From Actinomycetota bacterium (GTDB lineage Bacteria > Actinomycetota > Actinomycetes > S36-B12 > UBA5976), in assembly GCA_009918865.1 (NCBI GenBank), contig RGCY01000070.1, forward strand, positions 1-6,330: a stretch of DNA of 6,330 bases, read 5' to 3'. Shown one piece after another: positions 1 to 6,063 of this stretch. Position 1 is the stretch's first letter; the number at the start of each line of letters is the position of its first letter. Position numbers and translations under genes: made by a program. Under the pieces are notes generated by a model. It worked only from the letters and a program-made list of their open reading frames with translations. It made no database searches and was not told the origin of the DNA.

Positions 1-1
1 C

Positions 2-1750
2 CGGCACAGGCTCATAGTTGTGCTGACTTCAGTGCTGCTGGCGATGTGTGCGACGCCCCCCGTGGCAGCGGCACCACCGGCTCCGAATTTCTCTGGTGTG
101 GTCGTTGATGCCAAGGGTGGGGGACTTGCGGACCCCAACTGTCTTTACCTGTGGCCGAAAGACGCAACTGTGGACGGTGGGTGGTCAATTGACACCCCAC
201 CGCCGGTGAGTTCGGTATGTAACCCACTAGGAGACAGCGGAGATTTCTCGATTTACGTCCCACCAGGGGACTACAAAGTTCAAATTGAAGCCGCCAATGT
301 CGTGCCTGGAATGTTTGTTGGAGGACTTGACATAGCCAAAGCCAAAACCTTTACCGTTCCAGCCACCTCCGCGCTGAAGGGGTTGGTGCTCAAGGTCGAT
401 GTCATGACACGCGTCTCTGGGAAAGTAACCGCTAACAATGACCGCGTCCTTGTGAATCCTTCCTGCATCTACTTTTGGGTAGCAGATAAGGCCGCTGTGG
501 GCGGATTTCGACAACCTGATGGTTGTGCGGACATCGATGTCAACGGCGCTTTTGTCACGTATCTCGGCCCGGGCACCTATAGGGCGCAGGTGCAGGCAGA
601 CAACGTCGCAGATCTCGCATTCGCCGGACCTGACGCCACGCTCAAGAATGCAACAAACATCAAGGTCGCGGCCACACCGGTCACAAACATGAACTTAAAA
701 GTGACCGCGCAACCCATGTTTGCTGGTCGATTTACGACCGCTGACGGCTTTGCCCCGATGAATCTGGATTCGCTAAGAATCTGGATTCTCAACTCCGAAT
801 CGCCAAGCCGTTGGGTCGATTCCGGCGATGCGTGGGATTTCACGAGCAAGGGTGCATTCACGTCCTACCTCAGCCCTGGCGCTTACCGATTGCAGGTTGT
901 GTTCTCAAGTGGTTCTTCTACTTTCTACGGCGGTAACAGCATCGATGCTGCACAAACCATCACCGTGCCAGACGTCGACCTGACTGGCATGACCCTTCGG
1001 CTTGGCACAGCGCAAGCGCCGGCTTCGCCGACCGGGCTAACGGTCATCCCGTGGGACAGCTCATTGCAAGTGTCGTGGGCAGCGGCCACTAGTTCAGCGC
1101 CGGCGTATTCGATTGTCACGGCCCAACCATCGGGTGCCTTGTGTGCATCTGTGGGCACCACCTGCACAATCAAGAGCCTGAAAAATGGGACGAAATACAC
1201 GTTGACTCTCACCCAGCAAAGTGAAGGGGGAGTCACCACCACCGCCGTGGGTCAATGGACTCCTGCAATACCAACGCCGCGTGTGGTGATGGACCCTGTG
1301 GTCGTTGCTCCCGGCGGTTCGTCTCTCATGCGCATTTCTAATGTGGCAGCCGGAACAAAACTTGCTATCACCGGAACCCTCGGAGTCGCCTCTCAAAATG
1401 TCGTGGTGGGACCTTCCGGCACGGCAACAGCGTCCTTGACCTTTCCGAACGCTGGTATCAGTGCTCTGAAAATCTCCGGAACTGGTGTCAAGGCCGCCAC
1501 CAACGTCTACATCGCCTCCTTGAAAGTTCCCGCCACCGCGAAAGTGGGTCAAGCAGTCAGCCTGACTGCCAATGGCGTTCCTCCCGGTGCCACGGTTCGC
1601 TTCAGCGCTGGCTCTGTGACGGCCACCGGCACTGCCGGTAGCAAAGGAATGGTTGCAGTCTCAGTGAAATTGCCCAAAGCCGGCAAGTACGCAACGAGCA
1701 TCACGGTCGGTAGCCTGACCATTTCCGGTGGCACAATCTCAGCGTCGTGA
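2..1750 (+). CDS. Secreted multidomain protein: three prealbumin-like repeats, FN3 and Ig-like C-terminus (5' partial)
   Basis: I do not recognise a named family. The frame is open to the left edge. The first start codon inside is GTG at 20, but starting there leaves a signal peptide with no basic residue. The codons before it read R-H-R-L-I-V, a natural positively charged n-region, so the true start is probably just outside the window. A likely signal peptidase I site follows V-A-A at residues 15-17 (numbered from GTG 20). Three repeats of about 100 residues follow at about 22-130, 131-231 and 232-331, each with a G-x-F-x-x-Y-x-x-x-G-x-Y core typical of carboxypeptidase-regulatory/Cna-B beta-sandwiches. 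An FN3 domain lies at about 333-417, then two Ig-like segments at about 421-503 and 502-576. Mature cysteines are only C41/C67, C149/C169 and C375/C382, which suggests three disulfides. There is no LPXTG motif or C-terminal membrane segment, so it is probably released or loosely surface-bound. The next gene is a full-length paralog. A role in adhesion or surface structure is only a guess. Confidence 0.85.
   Translation, partial: RHRLIVVLTSVLLAMCATPPVAAAPPAPNFSGVVVDAKGGGLADPNCLYLWPKDATVDGGWSIDTPPPVSSVCNPLGDSGDFSIYVPPGDYKVQIEAANVVPGMFVGGLDIAKAKTFTVPATSALKGLVLKVDVMTRVSGKVTANNDRVLVNPSCIYFWVADKAAVGGFRQPDGCADIDVNGAFVTYLGPGTYRAQVQADNVADLAFAGPDATLKNATNIKVAATPVTNMNLKVTAQPMFAGRFTTADGFAPMNLDSLRIWILNSESPSRWVDSGDAWDFTSKGAFTSYLSPGAYRLQVVFSSGSSTFYGGNSIDAAQTITVPDVDLTGMTLRLGTAQAPASPTGLTVIPWDSSLQVSWAAATSSAPAYSIVTAQPSGALCASVGTTCTIKSLKNGTKYTLTLTQQSEGGVTTTAVGQWTPAIPTPRVVMDPVVVAPGGSSLMRISNVAAGTKLAITGTLGVASQNVVVGPSGTATASLTFPNAGISALKISGTGVKAATNVYIASLKVPATAKVGQAVSLTANGVPPGATVRFSAGSVTATGTAGSKGMVAVSVKLPKAGKYATSITVGSLTISGGTISAS
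83..1012 (+). repeat. Three tandem ~100-residue domain repeats in the first secreted protein
   Basis: This span encodes three diverged copies of one domain, at about 83-409, 410-712 and 713-1012. The shared pattern, read by eye, is a start with [FV]-x-G-x-[VF], an aromatic strand with Leu-Trp, Phe-Trp or Ile-Trp, then G-x-F-x-x-Y-x-x-x-G-x-Y, an A-[AD]-N-V segment in copies 1 and 2, and a closing hydrophobic strand. Copies 1 and 2 carry a Cys before the aromatic strand (N-P-N-C, N-P-S-C) and a second Cys 20-26 residues later; copy 3 has neither. The copies are related at protein level and are not obvious as DNA repeats, so the duplication is old. Confidence 0.75.
1034..1270 (+). other. FN3-like domain in the first secreted protein
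   Basis: Residues about 339-417 (numbered from GTG 20) read as a fibronectin type III domain. A proline-rich linker precedes G-L-T-V. An S-L-Q-V-S-W strand is followed by the diagnostic stretch C-x6-C-T-I-x-S-L-K-N-G-T-x-Y-T-L. The pair C375/C382 is common in FN3 domains of secreted actinobacterial proteins and probably forms a local disulfide. The same domain, at the same place in the order, is in the next gene at about 2910-3176. Confidence 0.75.
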
Positions 1751-1761
1751 GGACTTGATTC

Positions 1762-1788
1762 ACAGACACTTGCCAAGGTCTGTTCCTT
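1762..1788 (+). terminator. Possible weak intrinsic terminator between the two secreted-protein genes
   Basis: Just after the first gene's stop, ACAGAC (1762-1767) pairs with GTCTGT (1778-1783). An inner CTT/AAG pairing follows after one bulged A, closing a GCC loop. The sequence after the stem is only TTCCTT, so the U-tract is poor. It may be a weak terminator, an attenuating hairpin or chance. Confidence 0.3.
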
Positions 1789-1867
1789 ACGAATATTTGC
1801 GTCCACTGAGGCCTGTGCCACCATAAGACCGGGAAGGGGCGCGCGTGTGCGCTGGAGTCACGAAGTC

Positions 1868-1873
1868 GGAGGG
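1868..1873 (+). promoter_or_regulatory. Ribosome binding site GGAGGG deciding the start of the second secreted-protein gene
   Basis: GGAGGG lies 4 bases before ATG 1878 and 7 before ATG 1881. This is the best Shine-Dalgarno match in the gap and favours one of these tandem ATGs over the upstream in-frame GTG at 1845. That GTG has its own weaker purine run (1831-1839, ending five bases before it). Confidence 0.6.
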
Positions 1874-1877
1874 TTCC

Positions 1878-3659
1878 ATGATGCGACTCGGTTCACGAGG
1901 GCATAACACGCGACTTGCGACGGTGCTCGTCGCGCTGCTCGTTGCGCTTGGTACCCCTATTACGTCTGGCACCGCCGCCAATTCGGCACCTGCGACCGCA
2001 ACCTTCGCTGGGAAAGTTCGGGACTCATTAGGTAAGGCCCTCGTCAACCCCATGTGTCTCTATCTGTGGTCGCCCGCAGGCTCGGATTGGACCCGCAGTA
2101 ACTCGTGCATTGAACTCGACTCAGGCGGCTCTTTCAACGCATTGGTTTCTGTTGGCTCCTACAAGATCGAAGTTGCTGCCGATAACATCGCCGACAACAC
2201 ATTCGTCGGTGGGGCGAATGTGCAGACAGCAACCGTCGTCACAATCTCCGAAGTGGGGCTCAAAGGCGTCACCTACTCTGTCCCGGCGCTGCCGACGGTC
2301 TCTGGCACGGTGACTGGAGCCAGCAAAGTTGCGCTCGTGAACGCATCGTGTGTCTCGTTCTGGGTTCTGGATTCTCAAGCGTCCCTTGGCTGGAGTCCAC
2401 TTCAAACCTGTGGGGAGATTTCAACCAAGAATGCCTTCGTGGCCTATGTGCCGGTTGGAACTTACAAACTTCAGATAACTGCTGACAACGTTGATTCTGA
2501 CACCTTTGTTGGCGGCGATGGCACCCTTGCTAAGGCAACAGTTTTCACCGTTCCTAGTGCAGGGCTTGCCAAGGTTGCCTTGGTGACGGCCACGTTGCCA
2601 GCGTTCTCAGGCAAAGTCACCATGCTCGATGGGTCTGTTCCACAGTTCCCCAACGGCGTGAACTTCTGGACGCCCGACTCGGCAGACCCTGATGGATGGT
2701 CGCTTTCACCTGCTTTTGCTGACCTTGACTCCAAGGGCGCGTTCACTGCCTATGTTGCCCCCGGAACATACGTACTGGAATTCGCTTACGGCAAACCACG
2801 CAAGCGATTCGTTTATGGGGGAGCGACTCCTTCGGAAGGTTTACCCATCGCTATCACCGCGAAAGGTGCGGCCGGTCAAGTGTTCAAGATTGGTTACGCA
2901 GGTCCGCCGCCGGCACCAACAGATGTGCTTGCAGCCGGTCGGAAAGCATCAATCCTTGTCGCGTGGACCAATGTGGCTTCCGCCACCCCGGCCACTGCAA
3001 CCACGGCCGTTGCTGCAATTGCGCAACCCGGCGGTGCCTTTTGTCAGAGCACAACCACAACATGCACCATTACCGGCTTAAAAGACGGCACCGCTTATTC
3101 AATCAGCGTGCGGGCATTCAATGGCACGGCTTCTGTCGGAGTCAATGCCGGCACCATCATTGCCGGCGCAGTGCCTCAGACACTCACTCCCGACACCACA
3201 TGGGCGAGTGTGGGTGACACCGTTGGCGTCAATATTGCAAATGCGCAGTCGAACACGTCGGTGACCATCAGCGCCAAGCCAGGTGGAACGAGTGCGGCCG
3301 TGAAAACGAACGGGATTGGCGGCGCGCGCGCATTCGTGAAGTTTGGTTCGGCTGGGGCCGTTGTGCTGAGTTTGAAGACCAGCGCAGGAACCACGAACAC
3401 GACTGTCTGGGTTCCAGGGGTGTCTTGGACCACGAAAGTTAAAGCGTCTCTACCAGCGAAATTGGCGGTGCTTGGAGTGCCAGCAAGCACCCAAATGCGC
3501 GTTGAATTCAGCGATGGCACACCAGCCATCACAGGCACCGCTGATAGCAAGGGCACATTCAGTGCGAGTCCAGTCTGGAAATCGCCCACCACCGTGACAG
3601 CAACTGTCTTCGCTGCTGGACGCAATATTGGTAGTGCTGTCATATCTGTGACTCAATAA
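1878..3659 (+). CDS. Secreted multidomain protein, full-length paralog of the preceding gene
   Basis: No named family is recognised. I chose ATG 1878 (593 residues) because GGAGGG precedes it and the product begins with a clean signal peptide: basic M-M-R-L-G-S-R-G-H, a hydrophobic core at about 13-25 and likely cleavage after T-A-A near 34. GTG 1845 would add 11 residues that do not improve the signal. Three prealbumin-like repeats follow at about 41-139, 140-241 and 242-342, then an FN3 domain at about 345-433 and a beta-rich Ig-like tail to 593. Repeats 1 and 2 carry the strings A-D-N-I or A-D-N-V followed by T-F-V-G-G, and Cys pairs C60/C77 and C158/C178. FN3 has C389/C396; repeat 3 has no Cys. 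Domain order and Cys placement match the preceding gene, so this is a tandem duplication that has since diverged widely. No sortase motif or C-terminal anchor is visible. It is probably exported by Sec; its role is unknown. Confidence 0.88.
   Translation: MMRLGSRGHNTRLATVLVALLVALGTPITSGTAANSAPATATFAGKVRDSLGKALVNPMCLYLWSPAGSDWTRSNSCIELDSGGSFNALVSVGSYKIEVAADNIADNTFVGGANVQTATVVTISEVGLKGVTYSVPALPTVSGTVTGASKVALVNASCVSFWVLDSQASLGWSPLQTCGEISTKNAFVAYVPVGTYKLQITADNVDSDTFVGGDGTLAKATVFTVPSAGLAKVALVTATLPAFSGKVTMLDGSVPQFPNGVNFWTPDSADPDGWSLSPAFADLDSKGAFTAYVAPGTYVLEFAYGKPRKRFVYGGATPSEGLPIAITAKGAAGQVFKIGYAGPPPAPTDVLAAGRKASILVAWTNVASATPATATTAVAAIAQPGGAFCQSTTTTCTITGLKDGTAYSISVRAFNGTASVGVNAGTIIAGAVPQTLTPDTTWASVGDTVGVNIANAQSNTSVTISAKPGGTSAAVKTNGIGGARAFVKFGSAGAVVLSLKTSAGTTNTTVWVPGVSWTTKVKASLPAKLAVLGVPASTQMRVEFSDGTPAITGTADSKGTFSASPVWKSPTTVTATVFAAGRNIGSAVISVTQ
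1998..2903 (+). repeat. Three tandem ~100-residue domain repeats in the second secreted protein
   Basis: The copies lie at about 1998-2294, 2295-2600 and 2601-2903. Copies 1 and 2 share V-N-x-x-C, an aromatic strand (L-Y-L-W or V-S-F-W), a second Cys 17-20 residues on, G-[ST]-Y-K-[IL]-[EQ], A-D-N-[IV] and T-F-V-G-G. Copy 3 keeps F-W, G-A-F-T-A-Y and G-T-Y but lacks both Cys and A-D-N. Copy 2 of this protein resembles copy 2 of the preceding protein, with the same Cys spacing. This suggests the three-copy array existed before the gene duplicated. Confidence 0.75.
2910..3176 (+). other. FN3-like domain in the second secreted protein
   Basis: Residues about 345-433 read as a fibronectin type III domain. 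They contain a P-P-P-A-P linker, an I-L-V-A-W strand and C-x6-C-T-I-T-G-L-K-D-G-T-A-Y-S-I-S-V-R-A, the canonical end of bacterial FN3 modules. C389/C396 is the expected disulfide pair. An Ala/Thr-rich insert (about 366-380) between strands is longer than in the paralog. Confidence 0.75.
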
Positions 3660-3719
3660 GGCGGAACCCGGCAATGCCGAAACAGCAGTCAATCACACCG
3701 GCACAGTCTCGGTGAGTTC

Positions 3720-4889
3720 GTGAATAACTCAGATTCACGCGCGTTAGGCATCTACCTGCATGTTCCATTTTGTGCGAGCCGCTGTGGTTACTGTGACTTC
3801 AACACTTACACCGCCGCCGAACTCGGTCGTGACTCAGCAACCATCTCGCGTGACACCTGGCATCAGTTCGCCGAAATGGAACTTGAGCGTGCTCGAACCT
3901 CCGAGCACCTGCGTAACGATGCTCGTCCCGTGTCCACTGTGTTCTTTGGAGGCGGCACTCCAACTCAAGTCCCAGCACAACGGCTTGCGCAAACGTTGTC
4001 AGCCATTCGCACCAGATTTGGTTTATCCGTCGATGCAGAAGTGACCACCGAAGCGAATCCCGACTCTGTGGATGTCGAAAGTCTCGTCACGTTGCGCGCT
4101 GCAGGCTTCACGCGCATCTCTTTCGGACACCAAAGTAGTTCATCGAAGGTGCTTAAGGTGCTTGAGCGCAGTCACGAACCGGAAACCACCTGGCGTGCTG
4201 TCCGTGCTGCAAAGGAAGCCGGATTCGAGTACATCAATGTGGACCTCATTTATGCGACGCCAGGAGAGAGCGACGACGACCTTCGTCGCACGCTAGATGA
4301 CGTTATTGCCGCCGATGTGGACCATGTGAGTGCGTATTCACTCATCGTCGAGCCTGGCACGCGACTGGCTGCTCAAGTGCGCCGAGGCGAGGTGCCCGCA
4401 CCCGATGATGACATTGCCGCAGAGCGTTACCGCATTGTTGATGAACAGTTACAAGCCGCCGGATTCGGCTGGTATGAAGTGAGCAACTGGGCAAAGCCCG
4501 GTGGCGAGTGTCGGCATAACACTCTCTATTGGCACAACCACGACTGGTGGGGCGTAGGTCCAGGTGCGCATTCGCATATGGATGGGCTTCGGTGGTGGAA
4601 TCACAAACACCCAGCCACCTGGGCGCGAGCGCTGTCCAAAGGGGAAGATCCTGTTGCTGACTCAGAAGTGGTTGACAATGTCGGACAATCTGTCGAGCGC
4701 GTCATGCTGGGGTTGCGGCTTCGTGAAGGAATCCCGACCGCATTTCTCGCCGTGGATGTCGCCGACCGCGTTAGTGCATTCGCCGCGCAAGGTCTGCTTG
4801 AGACGTCCGCACTGCAGGCAGGTCGGGTGGTCCTTACTGACGCAGGTCGTCTGCTCGCGGACGCCGTTATTCGCGACCTGACGCCCTGA
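3720..4889 (+). CDS. hemW: Radical SAM heme chaperone HemW (HemN-like)
   Basis: This 389-residue protein has the usual HemW length. HemW binds heme and a [4Fe-4S] cluster in the cytoplasm and is thought to deliver heme to respiratory enzymes; it is not the coproporphyrinogen dehydrogenase HemN. The cluster motif is C18-x3-C22-x2-C25 inside H-V-P-F-C, followed by D-F. HemN has a further Cys where F27 stands here, which argues for HemW. Other landmarks are F-F-G-G-G-T-P-T (75-82), E-A-N-P-D-S (111-116), the Y-E-V-S-N-W-A block (252-258), C-R-H-N (264-267) with Y-W at 270-271, G-x-G-P-G-A-H-S (278-285) and the HemN C-terminal region ending L-T-D-A-G-R-L-L-A-D. GTG 3720 is the only plausible start before the conserved I-Y-L-H-V-P. 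Its Shine-Dalgarno (GGTGAG, 3711-3716) is unusually close, at 3 bases. It lies 60 bases after the second secreted gene with no clear terminator between, so it could be read through from there. Confidence 0.95.
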   Translation: MNNSDSRALGIYLHVPFCASRCGYCDFNTYTAAELGRDSATISRDTWHQFAEMELERARTSEHLRNDARPVSTVFFGGGTPTQVPAQRLAQTLSAIRTRFGLSVDAEVTTEANPDSVDVESLVTLRAAGFTRISFGHQSSSSKVLKVLERSHEPETTWRAVRAAKEAGFEYINVDLIYATPGESDDDLRRTLDDVIAADVDHVSAYSLIVEPGTRLAAQVRRGEVPAPDDDIAAERYRIVDEQLQAAGFGWYEVSNWAKPGGECRHNTLYWHNHDWWGVGPGAHSHMDGLRWWNHKHPATWARALSKGEDPVADSEVVDNVGQSVERVMLGLRLREGIPTAFLAVDVADRVSAFAAQGLLETSALQAGRVVLTDAGRLLADAVIRDLTP

Positions 4890-4906
4890 GCCACACCCCG
4901 TACACT
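4878..4906 (+). promoter_or_regulatory. Putative sigma70-type promoter of the hrcA-dnaJ operon
   Basis: CTGACG (4878-4883, -35-like) and TACACT (4901-4906, -10-like) are separated by exactly 17 bases. Each matches its consensus (TTGACA, TATAAT) at four of six positions. The -35 lies in the last codons of hemW. Transcription would start near 4912-4914, inside the CIRCE operator, which is the classical geometry for HrcA repression. This is inferred from sequence only. Confidence 0.55.
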
Positions 4907-4932
4907 TGGCACTCACAAGTCTCGGGTGCTAA
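4906..4932 (+). promoter_or_regulatory. CIRCE operator (HrcA binding site)
   Basis: TTGGCACTC (4906-4914), a 9-base spacer, then GGGTGCTAA (4924-4932). The CIRCE consensus is TTAGCACTC-N9-GAGTGCTAA. Each arm has one substitution (A to G at arm position 3 on the left and position 2 on the right), and the spacer length is exact. Both changes leave G-T opposites in the inverted repeat. It lies 16 bases after the hemW stop and upstream of hrcA, where HrcA autoregulation is expected. HrcA dimers bind CIRCE at normal temperature and release it on heat stress. Confidence 0.92.
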
Positions 4933-5042
4933 TTCGCGGGCGTGTTGGGCTGTGGTCCACGTGGTGGGTCCGGCCGCAAACCTGGGAGCGCTGCTGGCGA
5001 CCGAGACCCAGGCACAGTCAACGTGAACGAAGGCAGGACACC
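4933..5042 (+). other. Untranslated leader between CIRCE and hrcA
   Basis: This 110-base stretch follows the operator. Its hrcA-frame translation is rich in Trp and Arg and unlike any HrcA N-terminus, so it is probably not coding. CCTGGG (4981-4986) can pair with CCCAGG (5007-5012), and CCACGTGG is a small palindrome near its start. Neither is followed by a T-run. AAGG (5030-5033) and CAGGA (5034-5038) just before ATG 5043 are the hrcA ribosome binding site. Confidence 0.6.
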
Positions 5043-6062
5043 ATGCTCGATGACCGCAAACTCGCGGTCTTGCGCGCGATTGTTGAAGATTTTGTTCAGA
5101 CGAACGAGCCGGTTGGCTCGAAGATGGTTGCCGAACGCCATGTGTTGGGTGTCTCCTCAGCCACGATTCGAAACGATATGGCCGCCCTTGAAGATGAAGG
5201 GCTCATCACCCAACCACACACAAGTGCTGGGCGTATTCCCACAGATGCGGGCTATCGACTCTTTGTTGATCGTCTGTCAACAGTGAAGCCTCTGAGCGTG
5301 GCCGAGCGTCGGGCGATTGAAACGTTCCTTGCCGGGTCGGTGGATCTTGATGACGTGATGCAGCGAAGTGTGCGACTACTCGCTCGGCTCACCCATCAAG
5401 TGGCGCTGGTTCAGTACCCATCACTTTCCAAATCATGTGTGCGTCACGTTGAGTTGGTTCCCGTCACCAACAACCGGTTGTTGTTCATTCTCGTGACGGA
5501 CACAGGTCGTGTTGAACAACGAGTTGTCGACCTACCCATCCACGTGGATGACGACACCATTGCGCTGATGCGAGCGCGTCTTAACGCCGTGGTGGCAGGC
5601 AAGCACTTGTCTGAGGTTCCCAGTTTGGTTTCCGAACTTGTGCCTGAACGCTCCGAGGCGGACACAGTGGCGATGCGCGCGCTTGTAACGACGCTTCTCG
5701 ACACGGTGGCAGAGCAACGTGAAGAGCGCGTTGTGCTCGGCGGTGCCGCCAACCTTGCACGCGCTGGTGGCGATTTCCACGGCGAAGTGCAATCAGTGTT
5801 GGAAGCGCTCGAAGAGCACGTTGTGTTGTTGCGTCTGCTATCTGAAGTCACGGAACCTGAGGAAGTGCTTGTGCGTATTGGGGCAGAAAACCGTACTGAA
5901 GGGTTGACCTCGGCGTCGGTTGTTGCGACGAGTTATGGCAGTGCTAGCCACAGCATCGCTGCACTCGGTGTGCTCGGTCCAACGCGTATGGACTACCCGG
6001 GCACGATGGCTGCGGTGCGTGCAGTCTCGCAATACCTCGGACGAATCGTGGCGGAGAGCTGA
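5043..6062 (+). CDS. hrcA: Heat-inducible transcription repressor HrcA
   Basis: HrcA is a dimeric repressor of class I heat-shock genes. It binds CIRCE and depends on the GroE chaperonin for activity. ATG 5043 gives 339 residues, the normal family length, and begins M-L-D-D-R-K-L-A-V-L-R-A-I-V-E-D, as HrcA proteins do. An in-frame GTG at 4926 lies inside CIRCE and would add 39 non-homologous residues. The N-terminal winged helix (about 1-78) contains E-P-V-G-S-K (22-27), S-S-A-T-I-R-N-D-M (38-46) and Q-P-H-T-S-A-G-R-I-P-T-D (57-68). The central region has L-A-R-L-T-H-Q-V-A-L-V-Q-Y-P (113-126). The C-terminal core has I-G-A-E-N (279-283) and L-G-P-T-R-M-D-Y-P (311-319). All family landmarks are intact. 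It is preceded by its own CIRCE and promoter and followed by dnaJ one base after the stop, so it is almost surely autoregulated. Confidence 0.97.
   Translation: MLDDRKLAVLRAIVEDFVQTNEPVGSKMVAERHVLGVSSATIRNDMAALEDEGLITQPHTSAGRIPTDAGYRLFVDRLSTVKPLSVAERRAIETFLAGSVDLDDVMQRSVRLLARLTHQVALVQYPSLSKSCVRHVELVPVTNNRLLFILVTDTGRVEQRVVDLPIHVDDDTIALMRARLNAVVAGKHLSEVPSLVSELVPERSEADTVAMRALVTTLLDTVAEQREERVVLGGAANLARAGGDFHGEVQSVLEALEEHVVLLRLLSEVTEPEEVLVRIGAENRTEGLTSASVVATSYGSASHSIAALGVLGPTRMDYPGTMAAVRAVSQYLGRIVAES
6053..6058 (+). promoter_or_regulatory. Ribosome binding site of dnaJ inside the hrcA 3' end
   Basis: GGAGAG lies 5 bases before ATG 6064 and within the last hrcA codons. With a single base between the hrcA TGA and the dnaJ ATG, translation of dnaJ is probably coupled to that of hrcA. 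Confidence 0.6.
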
Positions 6063-6063
6063 C

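Noticed and set aside
35..61. Possible lipoprotein lipobox (L-A-M-C) in the first secreted protein
   Set aside because: Met at the position before Cys does not fit the usual small residue (Gly, Ala, Ser), and a good signal peptidase I site (V-A-A) follows a few residues later. The paralog has no Cys at this place.
1094..1552. Long open frames on the minus strand (for example 1094-1552 and 3176-3643)
   Set aside because: They lie opposite well-supported genes, have no recognisable domains and are expected in GC-rich coding DNA.
1770..1799. Possible promoter for the second secreted gene (TTGCCA with an AT-rich ATATTT region)
   Set aside because: No -10 with TAnnnT fits at 16-18 base spacing; the match is too poor to call.
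3669..3679. CGGC-AAT-GCCG hairpin between the second secreted gene and hemW
   Set aside because: The stem is only 4 base pairs and no T-run follows, so it does not support a terminator.
3698..3722. CCGGCACAG shared by the left edge of the window (1-9) and the region before hemW (3698-3706), both ahead of a GTG
   Set aside because: The exact match is nine bases, and the sequence after it diverges. It could be a remnant of duplication but is more likely chance.
4926..5042. Longer hrcA reading frame from GTG 4926
   Set aside because: The GTG lies inside the CIRCE arm, the 39 extra residues do not resemble HrcA, and ATG 5043 has a ribosome binding site and the canonical N-terminus.
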